From assembly GCF_003725335.1 (NCBI RefSeq), contig NZ_QIBY01000006.1, forward strand, positions 50,980-114,979: a stretch of DNA of 64,000 bases, given 5' to 3'. Shown here in pieces: positions 26,199-36,224 of the stretch. Source of the stretch: Parvibacter caecicola. GTDB taxonomy: Bacteria > Actinomycetota > Coriobacteriia > Coriobacteriales > Eggerthellaceae. The stretch's first letter is position 1. Each line of letters starts with the position of its first letter. Made by a program: the position numbers and the translations under genes. Under the pieces are notes generated by a model that was not told where the DNA came from, made no database searches, and was given only the letters and a program-made list of their open reading frames with translations.

Positions 26199-27518
26199 TT
26201 ACTGGGCAGAACCTTCGCCCTGAGCCTCGGGGTTCTCGGGGGTACCGGGGTCATTGCTGGTGTCAACTTCCTGGTTGCCTTCGGTGGCTGGGGCCGGTTC
26301 GTTAGACGGCACATCCACGTTGCCCTCGGTTGCGGGTGCGTTCTCGTCGCCCTCAGCGGTAACGTTCTCGCCACCATTCTCTTGATCCACGGTCTCGCCG
26401 GTCTCACCCGCCAGGCCCTCGGCACTGCCTTCGGTGGCACCATCGTTGATGGCCTTCTGGTCGGACTGGCTCTCGTACTGGCTCATGTCAATGTCGTAGG
26501 GCAGCCCCTCCGGCATTTCGTTAATCACAATGTCGGCCGCTTCCTTCTGGGCCGCCACCCAATCGCTATAAGCCTTCGAATTGTTGTTGTTTACGATCAG
26601 CGACTTGATAGACTCCACAAACTCGGCGGGCAGCTGGTCGGAGCTGGTCACCTCTTCCGGCGCCTTGAACACGTCGGTGCACTTGATGATGTGAATGCCG
26701 AACTGGCTGGTAATCAGGTCGCTCACTTCGCCCTTGTCCAGGCCGTCCAGGCCAGTTTGGTACTCGGTCACAAACTGAGTAAGCTTGTCCCAGCCTACGT
26801 TGCCACCGTCAGAAGCGGAGCTGTCGATGGAATATTGCTGGGCAGCTTCGGCGAAATCCAGGCTGCCGTCCTTGATTTTATCCAACACTTCTTGGGCAGT
26901 CGCCTCATCGGAAGCGTCGAACAGAATGTGAGAGGACTTCTTAGCGCCATCATAGTAGGTGGCGTACATCTTGGCATACTCCAGAATTTGGTCCTCAGTG
27001 GGCTCGGCGTTGGTAGCCAGCGACTCATTCAGCTGCTGCATGATCAGAGACAGCTCAATATTTTCGCGATACTCATCCTCAGTCACGCCGGCGGAAGCCA
27101 GAGCCGCCTGCCACGCAGCGTCATCGTTATAGTTCGATTTCATTTGCTCTACATATGACTGCACCGTTTCGCCACTCACAGAAATGTTCTGAGCCGCGGC
27201 GCCCTGGCGCACCACCTCTTGCGTCACGAATCCGTCGATTATTTCAGAGCGAATAGACTCAGGAGTGGCTTTGTTTTGGGCCAGCCACTGCCCCCAGGCG
27301 CTCTCGTCGGAGAGCCCCATCTGCTCGCGATTCGACTGAATCGTGTTGGTGATTTGGTCCTCGTAAATCTCAGTGCCGTTCACCGTAGCAGCCACGGCAC
27401 CGGAATTGCCGCTGGTGCCGCTATTATTCTCGGTACTCGAGCATCCTGCGGCAACACCCATGCAGGCCACCGCAACCCCGAAAGCACAGAACGCTTTCAT
27501 GAACGTGTACTTTTCCAT
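26199..27518 (-). CDS. Peptidyl-prolyl isomerase lipoprotein (PrsA/SurA-like)
   Basis: A 439-residue exported foldase. The N-terminus has a hydrophobic signal ending in lipobox VAAGC, so the mature protein should be lipid-anchored outside the membrane. A SurA-type N-domain comes first and a parvulin rotamase domain follows (SSHILFD, FAEAAQQYS, GGNVGW, FGIHIIKC, about residues 195-290). The last 80 residues are an acidic Glu/Gly/Pro/Asn-rich tail. ATG 27518 follows AGAAAGG. It probably helps fold secreted proteins; a surface protein gene lies just upstream on the same strand. Confidence 0.88.
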   Translation of the reverse strand: MEKYTFMKAFCAFGVAVACMGVAAGCSSTENNSGTSGNSGAVAATVNGTEIYEDQITNTIQSNREQMGLSDESAWGQWLAQNKATPESIRSEIIDGFVTQEVVRQGAAAQNISVSGETVQSYVEQMKSNYNDDAAWQAALASAGVTEDEYRENIELSLIMQQLNESLATNAEPTEDQILEYAKMYATYYDGAKKSSHILFDASDEATAQEVLDKIKDGSLDFAEAAQQYSIDSSASDGGNVGWDKLTQFVTEYQTGLDGLDKGEVSDLITSQFGIHIIKCTDVFKAPEEVTSSDQLPAEFVESIKSLIVNNNNSKAYSDWVAAQKEAADIVINEMPEGLPYDIDMSQYESQSDQKAINDGATEGSAEGLAGETGETVDQENGGENVTAEGDENAPATEGNVDVPSNEPAPATEGNQEVDTSNDPGTPENPEAQGEGSAQ

Positions 27519-27818
27519 AATTACCTTTCTCCGACACGGAAAACCTGGGGGCAAATTGGGCCAAATTTAACATATCCCCCGCGTAAAACCGTGGTTTTGA
27601 CCAGTGTATTCTTGCATATTCGCAAAACGCTCCCTTGCCAATCACAATATGGACAAATTCACTTCACAGGCTGGGGGGGTTAACTTCACAATTACGAGAT
27701 GATTCCAGCTCAGCAACAAGGCAGCAGGCGAAAATGAGGATGGCCCCGGATTTCCGGGGCCATCGTGCATCGGGCGCAAACCGTTCTTCAGCTTGGGCTT
27801 GGTTAGGAAAGCGGGGCG
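27519..27818. other. Gap with hairpin after the surface protein gene
   Basis: About 300 bp without a gene. It contains the hairpin GATGGCCCCGGA/TCCGGGGCCATC at 27739-27764, a likely terminator of the LPxTG gene with only a weak T-rich tail (CCTCATTTTC on the minus strand). A promoter for the parvulin gene probably lies here but is not obvious. Confidence 0.5.
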
Positions 27819-30800
27819 CTAGAAGCGGCCGTGCAGCCCTTCGTTCCTGCGGCGATGGGCAATCACCGCCACCGCCAGGGCAGCCATCATGCCGAAGACC
27901 GCGGCCGCAGCGGGGGTTGAGGTTTCGTCGCCGGTTTTCGGCAGCTTCTTGTTCACACCGTTGCCGTTGCCATCGCCCCTGTTGCCCTTGCCGCCGTTGG
28001 GGTCGGCGATGGACTTCTCAATGGCGTCGTTGGGCAGCGGATACGCCGGCTGGCCGCTGGTAGCCGTCACTTTGCCCGCCTCCGGGTTGTTGGCATCGAT
28101 GGGCAACGTGTGGTCTTTCTCGTACTCATCCCAACCTTCTTCCGGCCAGAACGGGGTGCCCTCTTCGGTGCCGTTCTCCAAATCGGTGGGGTCGTTGGGC
28201 TTGCCGGGCTTGTTCCCCGGGTTATCCGGATTGCCGGGATTGTCCGGGTCGTCGGGGTTATCCGGGCTGTCCGGGTCGTCCGGCGTGGTGGGGTCCTTCG
28301 GCAAATCCTCCGGCTTCGGCAGCTTGTCAGTGGGTTGGGTGCCAAACACCTCGGCCACGTTGCCGATGTCCTTGCCAATGGCGTCCTCGGTAACCATGGC
28401 TTCGAAAGTGAGCACATAGCTCTCGCCGCCGTAAAGGTTGCCGCAGTTCAGCGCCACTGTGTGCGCCTTGGCGTTGTACACCGTGTCGGGCACGGCCACC
28501 ACCTCACCCGCCACGTTCTTCAGTTGGAACGTGCCCGGCACCGGCTGGATGCCCACCGGCAGCTCGTCTTTGATCACCGTGTCGCACCACACAGAATCGG
28601 GCTTCACGTTCTTCACCGTGATGTCGTAGCGAATGCGGTCGCCCACCTGGGTGGAGCCGCTGCTGCGTGTGAGGTTCGCAGCGGTCTTCACCATGGTGAT
28701 GTCGCCTTTTTGCACGTTGTTGGGAACGATGATGTCCACCGTGGGCTTGCCCGGCTCCTCGGTTTCCACCACTGGCGTTTTCTTAGGGGCATCGGGGTCG
28801 GTTACCGGAGGCTTGGGGGCGTCCGGGTCGTCCGGGTCGGTGTCGGGATTATCCGACGTGTCTTCGTCTTCAAACGGGTTGCCCGGATCCTCCGGCGGCT
28901 TGTAGCCGCCACCCGGCAGTGGCTCGTTCTCCATGCCGGTATAGCCCTGGGCCTGCGCATCGTTGGCCACCGACTTCAGCTCGGTGGGCGTGTCACGGTT
29001 CATCAGCCCCTCTTTCACCTTCGCTCGGAAGGTGAGTTGGGCGTTCTGGCCGCCGTACACGCGGGTGAGCGGCACGGTGATTTTGCCGTTCTCAAACGTG
29101 TATTCGCTCTCGTCCAACACCTTGGCGGTCATGATGCCCATGGAGGTGTTGGTCAGCTTCAGGCTGCCAGGCACCAGCTCCACCGTTTCCGGCAGCTGAT
29201 CTTGCACGTAGGGGAACTGCCACACCGAGCCCTTCGCGGCGTTGGCGGCCGTGATGGTGTACTCGATGATGTCGCCGGGGCGGATGTAGTCACCGTCATG
29301 GGTGAGGTTCTTCGCAGTTTTCACCAACGACGTCTCCGGCGGAATGGTCACGTCGGGTTCCACGGTAAGGTCGTAGATGAAGGTAGAACCGTAATACACG
29401 CCGTTGGGTTCCTGGTCGATGGTGATAGTGGTTTCGCCGGCGCTGTCCACTTTGATCACCAGTGTCACATTGCCGTCGGCATCGCGAATGATGTTGCCGT
29501 CTTCGTCCCGCAGCACTTCGGCCGTGGCCACTGCGCCATTGGAAGTGGTCACCTTGAAGTCGCCGGAAGAAGGCGTTTTCACCTTTACCTTGATGACATT
29601 CCAATCGGGATCGGGCACGTCGCCGGTATCCTTCTTGGGGTCTTTGTAGTTGTAGGACAACTTGTGGCGCTCGATGTGTTTCTCGTCATCGCCCGGTTGC
29701 GGCGGCACCGGGTTGTCTATCACGCCGTCGCCCTCCACCTCGGTCTTAGTTTCCGGAGTAACCGGCTCGGCCTCTATGTCCACCTTCGGCTTCTTGTCGT
29801 CGGCCAGGCCCTCGGTGGGGTTGTAGTTCTTGACGGGAATGTACTCCAGCGACACCGTGTGCTTATTGTCCTTGGTAGCGTTGGGCAGCAGCCAGTCGCA
29901 GCCGGGATCGGTGGCGTTCAGTCGAACGGTGAAGATGCCGTGCTCGCGAGTGCCGTCATAGCCATTGTTCCAAGAGCCCGCCCGGGCGCTGGGTTCGTCG
30001 TCGGCCAGAGCCACCGGCATAGCAGCGACGAATGCGGGCGAGGCGGCCGAAGCAGCCTGCAATATTTGGCGGGCCGGAGCGATTTGGGCCACGCGGGTGC
30101 CCGTCTTGCTGGTGGTCTTCACCGTGTTGGCGTCGGCGCCGTCGTAAATCAACTTGATGGGTTCTCCCACCTTTTTGCCGTCCACCACCAGCTGCACCCA
30201 ACCGGTGGGCGCCTTGCAGGTGTTGGCAGTGCCCTCCGAGCTGGTGATGTCCGCCACCAGCTCAAGGGTGTTCATTACCGTGTTCTTCTCGTCCGGGTCT
30301 ACCAGGTTGCCGTCCTTGTCGAACCAGCTGGACTCAAGGGTGACGATAGCCGGATCCACCGGGGTAATCTCGCACCACCCATAAGCGCGGTGCCCCCAGT
30401 AGCTGTCGGCGAAGTCCTTATCAACGGAAGGATCGGAATACTGCTTGGATTCCAGGATGAAGCGGGAGAGACCAGCGTCCTCCGGCATGTTGGCAGAGGT
30501 GACCTGCTCGCCTAGCTTCTTGGTTTCCGGGTCATAAGCTTGGCAGATATAGCTGATATTGTCGTAAATGTCCTTGTTATCGACACCCCCCGAATTCAGC
30601 GGGTCATCGGCAGTCAGCTCGCGCACCGAATAAGACAGGCCATCATAGGGTTTGGTAACCGAACTCACCACCGCATTGCCATTGGCGTCGGGGATAACCT
30701 TGCGCTGCTCTTCCAAATCCAGTTGATCGTAAGGCACGGTGACCGTAGAGGTCCTGCCCTCAGGATCCGCAAAGAAATCGGGCTCCGAGGTAAAGTACAC

Positions 30801-31115
30801 ATAGCGCTTTAGCTTTTCGGTGGAACCCGGTTCGCGGTACAGCGGCTCTACAGGGATGATTTCCCCGTTGGGGCCCAGGTAGCTGAGGTCCACCGTCACC
30901 CGCTTCTTGGCGTCTTCCTCGGGCAGCCACAGATATAGATTGCCTTCGTCGAAGATGGAGGGGGCGCCGTAGCTGCTCTCCACACCATTTACCAACAGGC
31001 GCCATGAGGTAACGGCACAGTTCAGGTCGGGGTCTTGCCCTTCGGGAGCCAGCATCTTCAGGTCGGCGGTGAGGTTGATGGTGATCATCTCAAGCGGTTT
31101 TGTGGTGTCCGCCAC
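27819..31115 (-). CDS. LPxTG surface protein with DUF11 repeats, lacking a signal peptide
   Basis: A 1098-residue cell-wall protein. The C-terminus has a sortase signal: KKLPKTGDET near residue 1058, a hydrophobic stretch and a basic tail. Two DUF11-like repeats begin with LVKTAKNLTHDGD near 600 and MVKTAANLTRSSGS near 810, separated by Asp/Pro/Asn-rich linkers (DDPDAPKPP, NPDDPDNPGNP). The N-terminus reads MADTTKPLEM and has no export signal. The GTG start has no ribosome binding site, an in-frame TAA lies six bases before it, and the typA terminator lies just upstream. The gene has probably lost its 5' end and may be a pseudogene. Confidence 0.75.
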   Translation of the reverse strand: MADTTKPLEMITINLTADLKMLAPEGQDPDLNCAVTSWRLLVNGVESSYGAPSIFDEGNLYLWLPEEDAKKRVTVDLSYLGPNGEIIPVEPLYREPGSTEKLKRYVYFTSEPDFFADPEGRTSTVTVPYDQLDLEEQRKVIPDANGNAVVSSVTKPYDGLSYSVRELTADDPLNSGGVDNKDIYDNISYICQAYDPETKKLGEQVTSANMPEDAGLSRFILESKQYSDPSVDKDFADSYWGHRAYGWCEITPVDPAIVTLESSWFDKDGNLVDPDEKNTVMNTLELVADITSSEGTANTCKAPTGWVQLVVDGKKVGEPIKLIYDGADANTVKTTSKTGTRVAQIAPARQILQAASAASPAFVAAMPVALADDEPSARAGSWNNGYDGTREHGIFTVRLNATDPGCDWLLPNATKDNKHTVSLEYIPVKNYNPTEGLADDKKPKVDIEAEPVTPETKTEVEGDGVIDNPVPPQPGDDEKHIERHKLSYNYKDPKKDTGDVPDPDWNVIKVKVKTPSSGDFKVTTSNGAVATAEVLRDEDGNIIRDADGNVTLVIKVDSAGETTITIDQEPNGVYYGSTFIYDLTVEPDVTIPPETSLVKTAKNLTHDGDYIRPGDIIEYTITAANAAKGSVWQFPYVQDQLPETVELVPGSLKLTNTSMGIMTAKVLDESEYTFENGKITVPLTRVYGGQNAQLTFRAKVKEGLMNRDTPTELKSVANDAQAQGYTGMENEPLPGGGYKPPEDPGNPFEDEDTSDNPDTDPDDPDAPKPPVTDPDAPKKTPVVETEEPGKPTVDIIVPNNVQKGDITMVKTAANLTRSSGSTQVGDRIRYDITVKNVKPDSVWCDTVIKDELPVGIQPVPGTFQLKNVAGEVVAVPDTVYNAKAHTVALNCGNLYGGESYVLTFEAMVTEDAIGKDIGNVAEVFGTQPTDKLPKPEDLPKDPTTPDDPDSPDNPDDPDNPGNPDNPGNKPGKPNDPTDLENGTEEGTPFWPEEGWDEYEKDHTLPIDANNPEAGKVTATSGQPAYPLPNDAIEKSIADPNGGKGNRGDGNGNGVNKKLPKTGDETSTPAAAAVFGMMAALAVAVIAHRRRNEGLHGRF

Positions 31116-31133
31116 AATTTACCACGGCTCAAA

Positions 31134-31160
31134 AAAGGGGGCCCGTAGGCCCCTGAACGC
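31134..31160 (-). terminator. Terminator of typA
   Basis: GGGGCC/GGGCCCC stem followed by TTTTTT on the minus strand, about 20 bp after the typA stop. Confidence 0.75.
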
Positions 31161-31178
31161 TTACATATATATATGTAA
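31161..31178. repeat. 18-bp perfect AT palindrome after typA
   Basis: TTACATATATATATGTAA reads identically on both strands and lies 2 bp beyond the typA stop, before the terminator. Confidence 0.7.
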
Positions 31179-31180
31179 GG

Positions 31181-32992
31181 TTATTTCTTCGCCGCCTTCT
31201 TGCGGTCGGTGGCGGACAGCAGCCGTTTGCGCAGCCGCACCGATTGCGGCGTCACTTCCACCAGCTCGTCGTCCTCGATGTACTCCAACGCTTCTTCCAG
31301 CGTGAAGGTGATAGGCGGGGTAAGCTGGATGGCCTTGTCGGCAGAGCTGGAACGCTGGTTGCCCAGGTTCTTCGTCTTCTCCACGTTCACCACCATGTCG
31401 CCCTCTTTGGCGGACTCGCCCACAATCATGCCTTCGTAGCAGTCATCGCCGGGGCCCACGAATAGCCGCCCGCGCTCCTGCAGCGTGTCCAGCGCGTAGG
31501 CCACGGCCTTGCCGGTGGACATGGCAATCATGCCGCCGTTTTTCCGGCCGGCCATTTCACCCGTGTAAGGACCGTATTCCTTGAAGTGGTGGAACAGCAC
31601 CGCTTCGCCATGAGTGGCGTTCAGGATGCGGGTTTTCAGCCCCATGGTGCCGCGGGAAGGAATGCGGAAGGTGACGTGGGTCATGGTTTCGTCCTGCACC
31701 ATGTCTTCCATGATGCCGCCGGCGGTGCCCATCACTTCGATGGCCTTGCCGGCATACTCGTTGGGCACGTCCACCGTGGCTTCCTCGATGGGTTCCAGCT
31801 TGCTGCCGTCCTCGGCGGTTTTGTACACCACCCGCGGGCGCCCCACCTGGAACTCGAAGCCCTCGCGGCGCATGGTTTCCATCAGCACCGACAGGTGCAG
31901 CACGCCGCGGCCGGCCACTTCGATGCCACTCTTGTCTTCCAGCTCGTTGATGCGCATGGAGATGTTGCTCTCCTTTTCGCGCATCAGGCGCTCCTTCAGC
32001 TGGCGGCCGCCCACAATTTCGCCTTCGCGGCCCACCAGCGGGCTGCTGCTGGCCTCGAACACCACCGCCATGGTGGGCTCTTCCACCGCGATGGGCTCCA
32101 TGGCCACCGGGTTTTCGATGTCGGTGATGATGTCGCCGATGTCGGCGTCCTCGATGCCAATCACCGCCACAATGTCGCCGGCGTCAGCTGCGGTCACTTC
32201 CGCCTTGCCCAGGTTCTCAAAGGTGTACACCTTGCGAATCTGCGCCCGGCGCTCGGTGCCGTCCGGCTTTACCACCAGCACCTGCTCCTTCTCGTGCAGG
32301 GTGCCGCTGACCAGCCGGCCCACACCAATGCGGCCCTCGTAGCTGCTGTGGTCCACGGTGCACACCTGCAGCGCCACCGGGCCGTCGATGTCCACGTCGG
32401 GGGCGGGGACTTCGGAAAGGATGGCATCCAGCAGCGGGATCATGTCCATGTTGCCGTCGTTGGGCTCCATGCGGGCGTAGCCGTTCACGGCCGAGGCGTA
32501 CACCACCGGGAAGTCTAGCTGCTCGTCGCTGGCGCCCAGCTCCACCATCAGGTCGAACACTTTATCCACGGCGCCTTCCGGATCGGCGTTGGGGCGGTCG
32601 ATCTTGTTCACCACCACCACGATGCGCAGGTGGCACTCCAGCGCATGGCTCAGCACGAAACGGGTTTGGGGCTTGGGGCCTTCGTAGGCGTCCACAATCA
32701 GCAGAGCGCCGTCGGCCATGTTCAGCACGCGCTCCACTTCGCCGCCGAAATCGGCGTGGCCGGGGGTGTCGATGACGTTGATTTTCACGCCCTTGTAGGT
32801 GATAGAGATGTTCTTGGACAAAATGGTGATGCCGCGCTCGCGCTCTTGGTCGTTGGAGTCCAGCACGCGCTCGGCCACCTGCTGGTTTTCACGGAACACG
32901 TGGGACGACCACAGCAGGCGGTCTACCAGCGTGGTTTTGCCGTGGTCAACGTGGGCGATAATCGCAACGTTGCGAATGTTCTCTTGCTTCAT
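31181..32992 (-). CDS. typA: Translational GTPase TypA/BipA
   Basis: A 603-residue TypA/BipA, a ribosome-associated translational GTPase involved in large-subunit assembly and stress growth. G1 [10 protein letters not shown]3 [12 protein letters not shown] and [10 protein letters not shown] are present at the N-terminus. The EF-G-like domains III and V and the TypA-specific C-domain (SIEDDE region: [14 protein letters not shown]) follow. ATG 32992 has AAGGAGAA upstream. Monocistronic. Confidence 0.96.
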   Translation of the reverse strand: MKQENIRNVAIIAHVDHGKTTLVDRLLWSSHVFRENQQVAERVLDSNDQERERGITILSKNISITYKGVKINVIDTPGHADFGGEVERVLNMADGALLIVDAYEGPKPQTRFVLSHALECHLRIVVVVNKIDRPNADPEGAVDKVFDLMVELGASDEQLDFPVVYASAVNGYARMEPNDGNMDMIPLLDAILSEVPAPDVDIDGPVALQVCTVDHSSYEGRIGVGRLVSGTLHEKEQVLVVKPDGTERRAQIRKVYTFENLGKAEVTAADAGDIVAVIGIEDADIGDIITDIENPVAMEPIAVEEPTMAVVFEASSSPLVGREGEIVGGRQLKERLMREKESNISMRINELEDKSGIEVAGRGVLHLSVLMETMRREGFEFQVGRPRVVYKTAEDGSKLEPIEEATVDVPNEYAGKAIEVMGTAGGIMEDMVQDETMTHVTFRIPSRGTMGLKTRILNATHGEAVLFHHFKEYGPYTGEMAGRKNGGMIAMSTGKAVAYALDTLQERGRLFVGPGDDCYEGMIVGESAKEGDMVVNVEKTKNLGNQRSSSADKAIQLTPPITFTLEEALEYIEDDELVEVTPQSVRLRKRLLSATDRKKAAKK

Positions 32993-33039
32993 GGGGGTAT
33001 TCTCCTTAGATTATTTATGCAGTAGAGCAGTTTAGAGCA

Positions 33040-33657
33040 CTATTCGTCCAAGAGGGCTTCGTACTCTTGACGCTCGCGCTTCAGTTCGGTGAGATGCTTA
33101 TCCAGGGTGCTGATGCTCTGCTGGCACGACCATATTTTGATGACGCCCCACACGGTGGCGGCGCTGGCGATGGCGGCGATGGCCCCGAAAATACCGAAGG
33201 GACGGCGGATGGTGAGCAGCGTGGCCAGGCCGCCGATGACAGTCATGATGATGCCGTTGCGCCGTTCGTCTTCCAGCGCGTCCTTTTGGGCCACCAGCTG
33301 GGCGCGGGCGGCGGCGATGCCAGCCAGGCGCGCCTTTATCTCCTCCACGGTGAGATATTCCACCTGGGTGCCGTCTTCCTCCACCGTGTAAGAGCGGGCG
33401 GCGGGACGGCTGGCGGCGCCGGAGCTGCGGCCCGCGCTGCGGCCGCCTTTGGCTGCGCGGCCCGCCGGCGTTTTCAGCACGTCGTAGGCTTCCTGCAGGT
33501 ACTTGAACTGCTCGGTGGCGCGGGCCTGCAGCTTCTTGTTGCCCGCAAACTTATCGGGGTGCATGATCTGCACCGCCTCGCGGTAGGCCTCTTTGATTTC
33601 TTGAGGGGTAGCACCTTCGGAAAGCCCCAGTATGTGCAGTGCTTCAGTTCTGTTCAT
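33040..33657 (-). CDS. Membrane J-domain protein
   Basis: A 205-residue protein whose first 70 residues are a DnaJ domain with the HPD motif (VQIMHPDKFAG), so it should recruit and stimulate an Hsp70. A Gly/Ser/Arg linker, a short coiled region and two hydrophobic helices (about residues 133-175) follow, then a charged coiled tail. It is anchored to the membrane and not a full DnaJ, since the zinc and substrate domains are missing. The start overlaps the stop of the CPBP protease gene by 4 bp (ATGA). Confidence 0.85.
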   Translation of the reverse strand: MNRTEALHILGLSEGATPQEIKEAYREAVQIMHPDKFAGNKKLQARATEQFKYLQEAYDVLKTPAGRAAKGGRSAGRSSGAASRPAARSYTVEEDGTQVEYLTVEEIKARLAGIAAARAQLVAQKDALEDERRNGIIMTVIGGLATLLTIRRPFGIFGAIAAIASAATVWGVIKIWSCQQSISTLDKHLTELKRERQEYEALLDE

Positions 33658-34703
33658 AAGAAGGCAGTATACTCCAGGGGTGTGTCAGCACCCTTCAACC
33701 AACTAGAGGCCGCGCGCACTGCGGGCACAAGAGTCGCAATGGTCAGCGCCAGAATGGCCAAGTTGGCGAAGGAGCCCGTGGCGTAGGTGGCCGGCAGCAT
33801 GCCGGTTGCCAGCACAACAGGTGCGAAATACAGCACATCGAACAAAAAATGGACCACCATGGGCGCAAACACCGATTGGGTGCGCAGCATAAGTGCCGCC
33901 ATCACGTAACCGAACATGCCCGCTTGCACTGCCTTGCCCACGGCCTCCGTCAGCAAAAGGGCAATGGCCGTGGCACCGCTTCCGGCGAAAGGGTTGCTGC
34001 CCATGAGGTGCGCCGCGCCGAACAAAATGGCGCTGAACACGGCAGCGGAATAGGACACGTTGGTTATCTCCCGTTGCTCCTCTTCGCTCATCTGCCGGTA
34101 GGTCTCCTGAGTGACGGGGCCTATGTCGCCGCTTTTCAGGGCTTCCAGCTCCAGCTGCGTGCGACGGGCAGCGCAGGGCACCGCAATACCGCGGAAGAAC
34201 CCTTCCTCGAACACAGCGGTGGCAAAACAGCAGGCCAGCAGCAGTGCCGCCCGCACTGGCAAGGAAAGAGTGTCCGGATTTGCGACGGCGGCCCCGGCGC
34301 CTGTTCCCTCAAACAGGGTTGGCGCTGCAGGGCCGGCAGATGCGGCGATGCCATCTGCAATGGCACTGGCGGCCGGCGAGGCCGACAGCCCCCAGGCGTC
34401 CGTATTCCCCAACAGCCATAACAACCCGTTGGCGCAGCAAGCCGCCAAAGCGCACAGCGCCACCCACAAAAGGGCTCGGCGCGCCCACGGGTCCTTGAGG
34501 CTTTCCGCTGTGGCCATCCAGCGCAACCCCGCCGGCGCCAGCAACAACAGGGCACCGATAGTGACCACCGCTGCAAGGGCCGTCCGGGCCACTTCGCCCC
34601 CCAACGTGTCCGCCAACTGCGGGCCAGCTAGCAACGTAATGACCACATAGGTAGCCACCATGGTTATGAGGGGATATTTCAGAAGCCAGCGCTGCGTTTT
34701 CAT
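33654..34703 (-). CDS. CPBP-family intramembrane metalloprotease
   Basis: A 349-residue multi-pass membrane protein of the CPBP (Rce1/Abi) family. The three conserved motifs are present: FEEGFFRG (EExxxR), FGAAHL and HFLFD. An Ala/Gly-rich soluble loop lies before the first motif. The ATG at 34703 is seven bases after a TATACT hexamer with no ribosome binding site, which suggests a leaderless transcript; an in-frame GTG lies at 34727. It is coupled to the J-domain gene. Members process prenylated proteins, bacteriocins or signal peptides; the substrate here is unknown. Confidence 0.82.
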   Translation of the reverse strand: MKTQRWLLKYPLITMVATYVVITLLAGPQLADTLGGEVARTALAAVVTIGALLLLAPAGLRWMATAESLKDPWARRALLWVALCALAACCANGLLWLLGNTDAWGLSASPAASAIADGIAASAGPAAPTLFEGTGAGAAVANPDTLSLPVRAALLLACCFATAVFEEGFFRGIAVPCAARRTQLELEALKSGDIGPVTQETYRQMSEEEQREITNVSYSAAVFSAILFGAAHLMGSNPFAGSGATAIALLLTEAVGKAVQAGMFGYVMAALMLRTQSVFAPMVVHFLFDVLYFAPVVLATGMLPATYATGSFANLAILALTIATLVPAVRAASSWLKGADTPLEYTAFL

Positions 34704-34709
34704 CCGATA

Positions 34710-34715
34710 AAGTAT
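34710..34715 (-). promoter_or_regulatory. -10 element for a leaderless CPBP protease start
   Basis: TATACT on the minus strand, 6-7 bp before ATG 34703. No Shine-Dalgarno sequence lies between. Confidence 0.4.
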
Positions 34716-34863
34716 AGCGGTTATCACCGGGCCGCGCCCGTAGCAGGCGAAGCGGCGGCGGTAAACCTTTTGCTCGCGGCCGCGCCCGTAGCCAGAAGAA
34801 ATACGCTAGGATTTCCGGTTAAGGCAAAGGCGCGGGGCGGAAACCGGCGAGGAGCGGCAGAAC

Positions 34864-35934
34864 ATGGGCGAACGACAATCGGCACCGGGCGGGTTTGACG
34901 GGTTTGGGCTGAAGGCGACCGCCATCGTTGCCATGACCTGCAACCATGTGGCCAACGTGTTCGCGGGGCAGCTGCCGGCTGCGGTGCTGTATCCCTTGTT
35001 CGCGGTGGGCGGCCTCACCTTCCCCATCATGGCGTTTTTGCTAGTGGAGGGCTATCACCATACCTCTAATGTGGGGAAGTACGCGCTGCGGTTGGCCATC
35101 TTCGCCTGCGTGGCCCAAGTGCCCTACTCGCTGTTATGGGGCGCGGTGCCCAATGTGCTGTTCACGCTGTTGGTGGGGTTGGGGGCGCTGTGGCTCCATG
35201 GCAAAATGGGCCGCAACCCTCTGTTCCTGCTGGTGCTGATGGCGGCGGCGCTGCTCACCTTGCCCTTCGACTGGGGATGCATCGGCGTGCTGTTGGTATT
35301 TTTGTTCCACGTGGTACGGCCGGAAGACGAAGCGGGCGCGGCCGGAGGCGGAACAGGGCCTTCTTTGAGGTTTGCCACGGGGCGGAGAATTGCCGCCGCC
35401 ATGCTTGTGCCCTACCTGGCCATCGGCCTTCCGGCACTGTTGGAGCTGCCGGGAGCCTTGGAGGGCGGCGTTCAGGCCCAACCGGTAATGGCTGCAGCTC
35501 AACCATCGGCTGTGCTTGATGCGCAAAACGGCACAGCGGGCGGCCCGACAACGGCAGCGGCTGAAGCGGCAGGCGGCGAATCCCCTGTCACCCCCTTGGC
35601 CACGGCCTCGACCGACAGCGACGACAACTCCCTCGGCAACCAGGCTGCCGACTTCGCCGCCCATACCGCCGAGAACATGGTGCCTTTCTCGTTGGATAGC
35701 CTCATTGCCGGCGACGCCTCCCCCCACACTGCCAACACCATCGCTCAGGCTGGGCACTTGGCCGAAGTGTGGGGCAACATCGGGTATGCCTTCGTGGGCT
35801 TCACCTTGGCCATTGTGGTGCTGAGCTGCTACAACGGCCAACGGGGGCGGCCTATGAAGTGGTTTTTCTACGGCTACTATCCCGCGCATCTGCTGATTAT
35901 CTGGTTAGTACGGGCATTTTTGCTGCCAGGCTAG
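34864..35934 (+). CDS. TraX family membrane protein
   Basis: A 356-residue multi-pass membrane protein of the TraX family (F-pilin acetylase TraX and chromosomal relatives). The early segment with LKATAIVAMTCNHVANVF and PLFAVGGLTFPIMAFLLVEGYHHT matches the family's conserved core. About residues 155-285 hold a low-complexity Ala/Thr/Gly-rich insert, followed by a last pair of helices. No conjugation genes are near, so an acetyltransferase role on some surface component is only an inference. GAGGAG precedes the ATG. Confidence 0.8.
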   Translation: MGERQSAPGGFDGFGLKATAIVAMTCNHVANVFAGQLPAAVLYPLFAVGGLTFPIMAFLLVEGYHHTSNVGKYALRLAIFACVAQVPYSLLWGAVPNVLFTLLVGLGALWLHGKMGRNPLFLLVLMAAALLTLPFDWGCIGVLLVFLFHVVRPEDEAGAAGGGTGPSLRFATGRRIAAAMLVPYLAIGLPALLELPGALEGGVQAQPVMAAAQPSAVLDAQNGTAGGPTTAAAEAAGGESPVTPLATASTDSDDNSLGNQAADFAAHTAENMVPFSLDSLIAGDASPHTANTIAQAGHLAEVWGNIGYAFVGFTLAIVVLSCYNGQRGRPMKWFFYGYYPAHLLIIWLVRAFLLPG

Positions 35935-36015
35935 CACTCCGCTCCGCGCCTTTTTCGCCGTCGGGGCGGCTTTTCTGCGTTTTCGCCGCCATTTGCCAAT
36001 AACCTTAATTTTTGC

Positions 36016-36044
36016 TTGACCCCCATCGGTTAGGGGGTTAATAT
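36016..36044 (+). promoter_or_regulatory. Promoter of the tRNA-Ile/tRNA-Ala unit
   Basis: TTGACC (36016-36021), 17-bp spacer, TAATAT (36039-36044), ending about 20 bp before tRNA-Ile. Strong sigma-70 type match. Confidence 0.75.
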
Positions 36045-36062
36045 ATTCAAGCACTTTTTCAA

Positions 36063-36139
<77 letters not shown>

Positions 36140-36150
36140 TTTTTTGCGAT

Positions 36151-36190
36151 AAACGCTCCACCGTGAGCCGAGTTAGCCGGTGGAGCGTTT
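36151..36190 (+). terminator. Terminator between tRNA-Ile and tRNA-Ala
   Basis: 13-bp arms AAACGCTCCACCG/CGGTGGAGCGTTT with a 14-nt loop, followed by ATTATTGTT. It may stop or attenuate read-through into tRNA-Ala. Confidence 0.65.
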
Positions 36191-36224
36191 ATTATTGTTA
36201 CGGGGAATTGTGCAGAACCCAATC

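Noticed and set aside
28110..30515. 801-codon antisense frame opposite the LPxTG gene
   Set aside because: Val/Gly/His-rich shadow of Asp/Pro/Thr-rich codons on the other strand; no motif or start signal.
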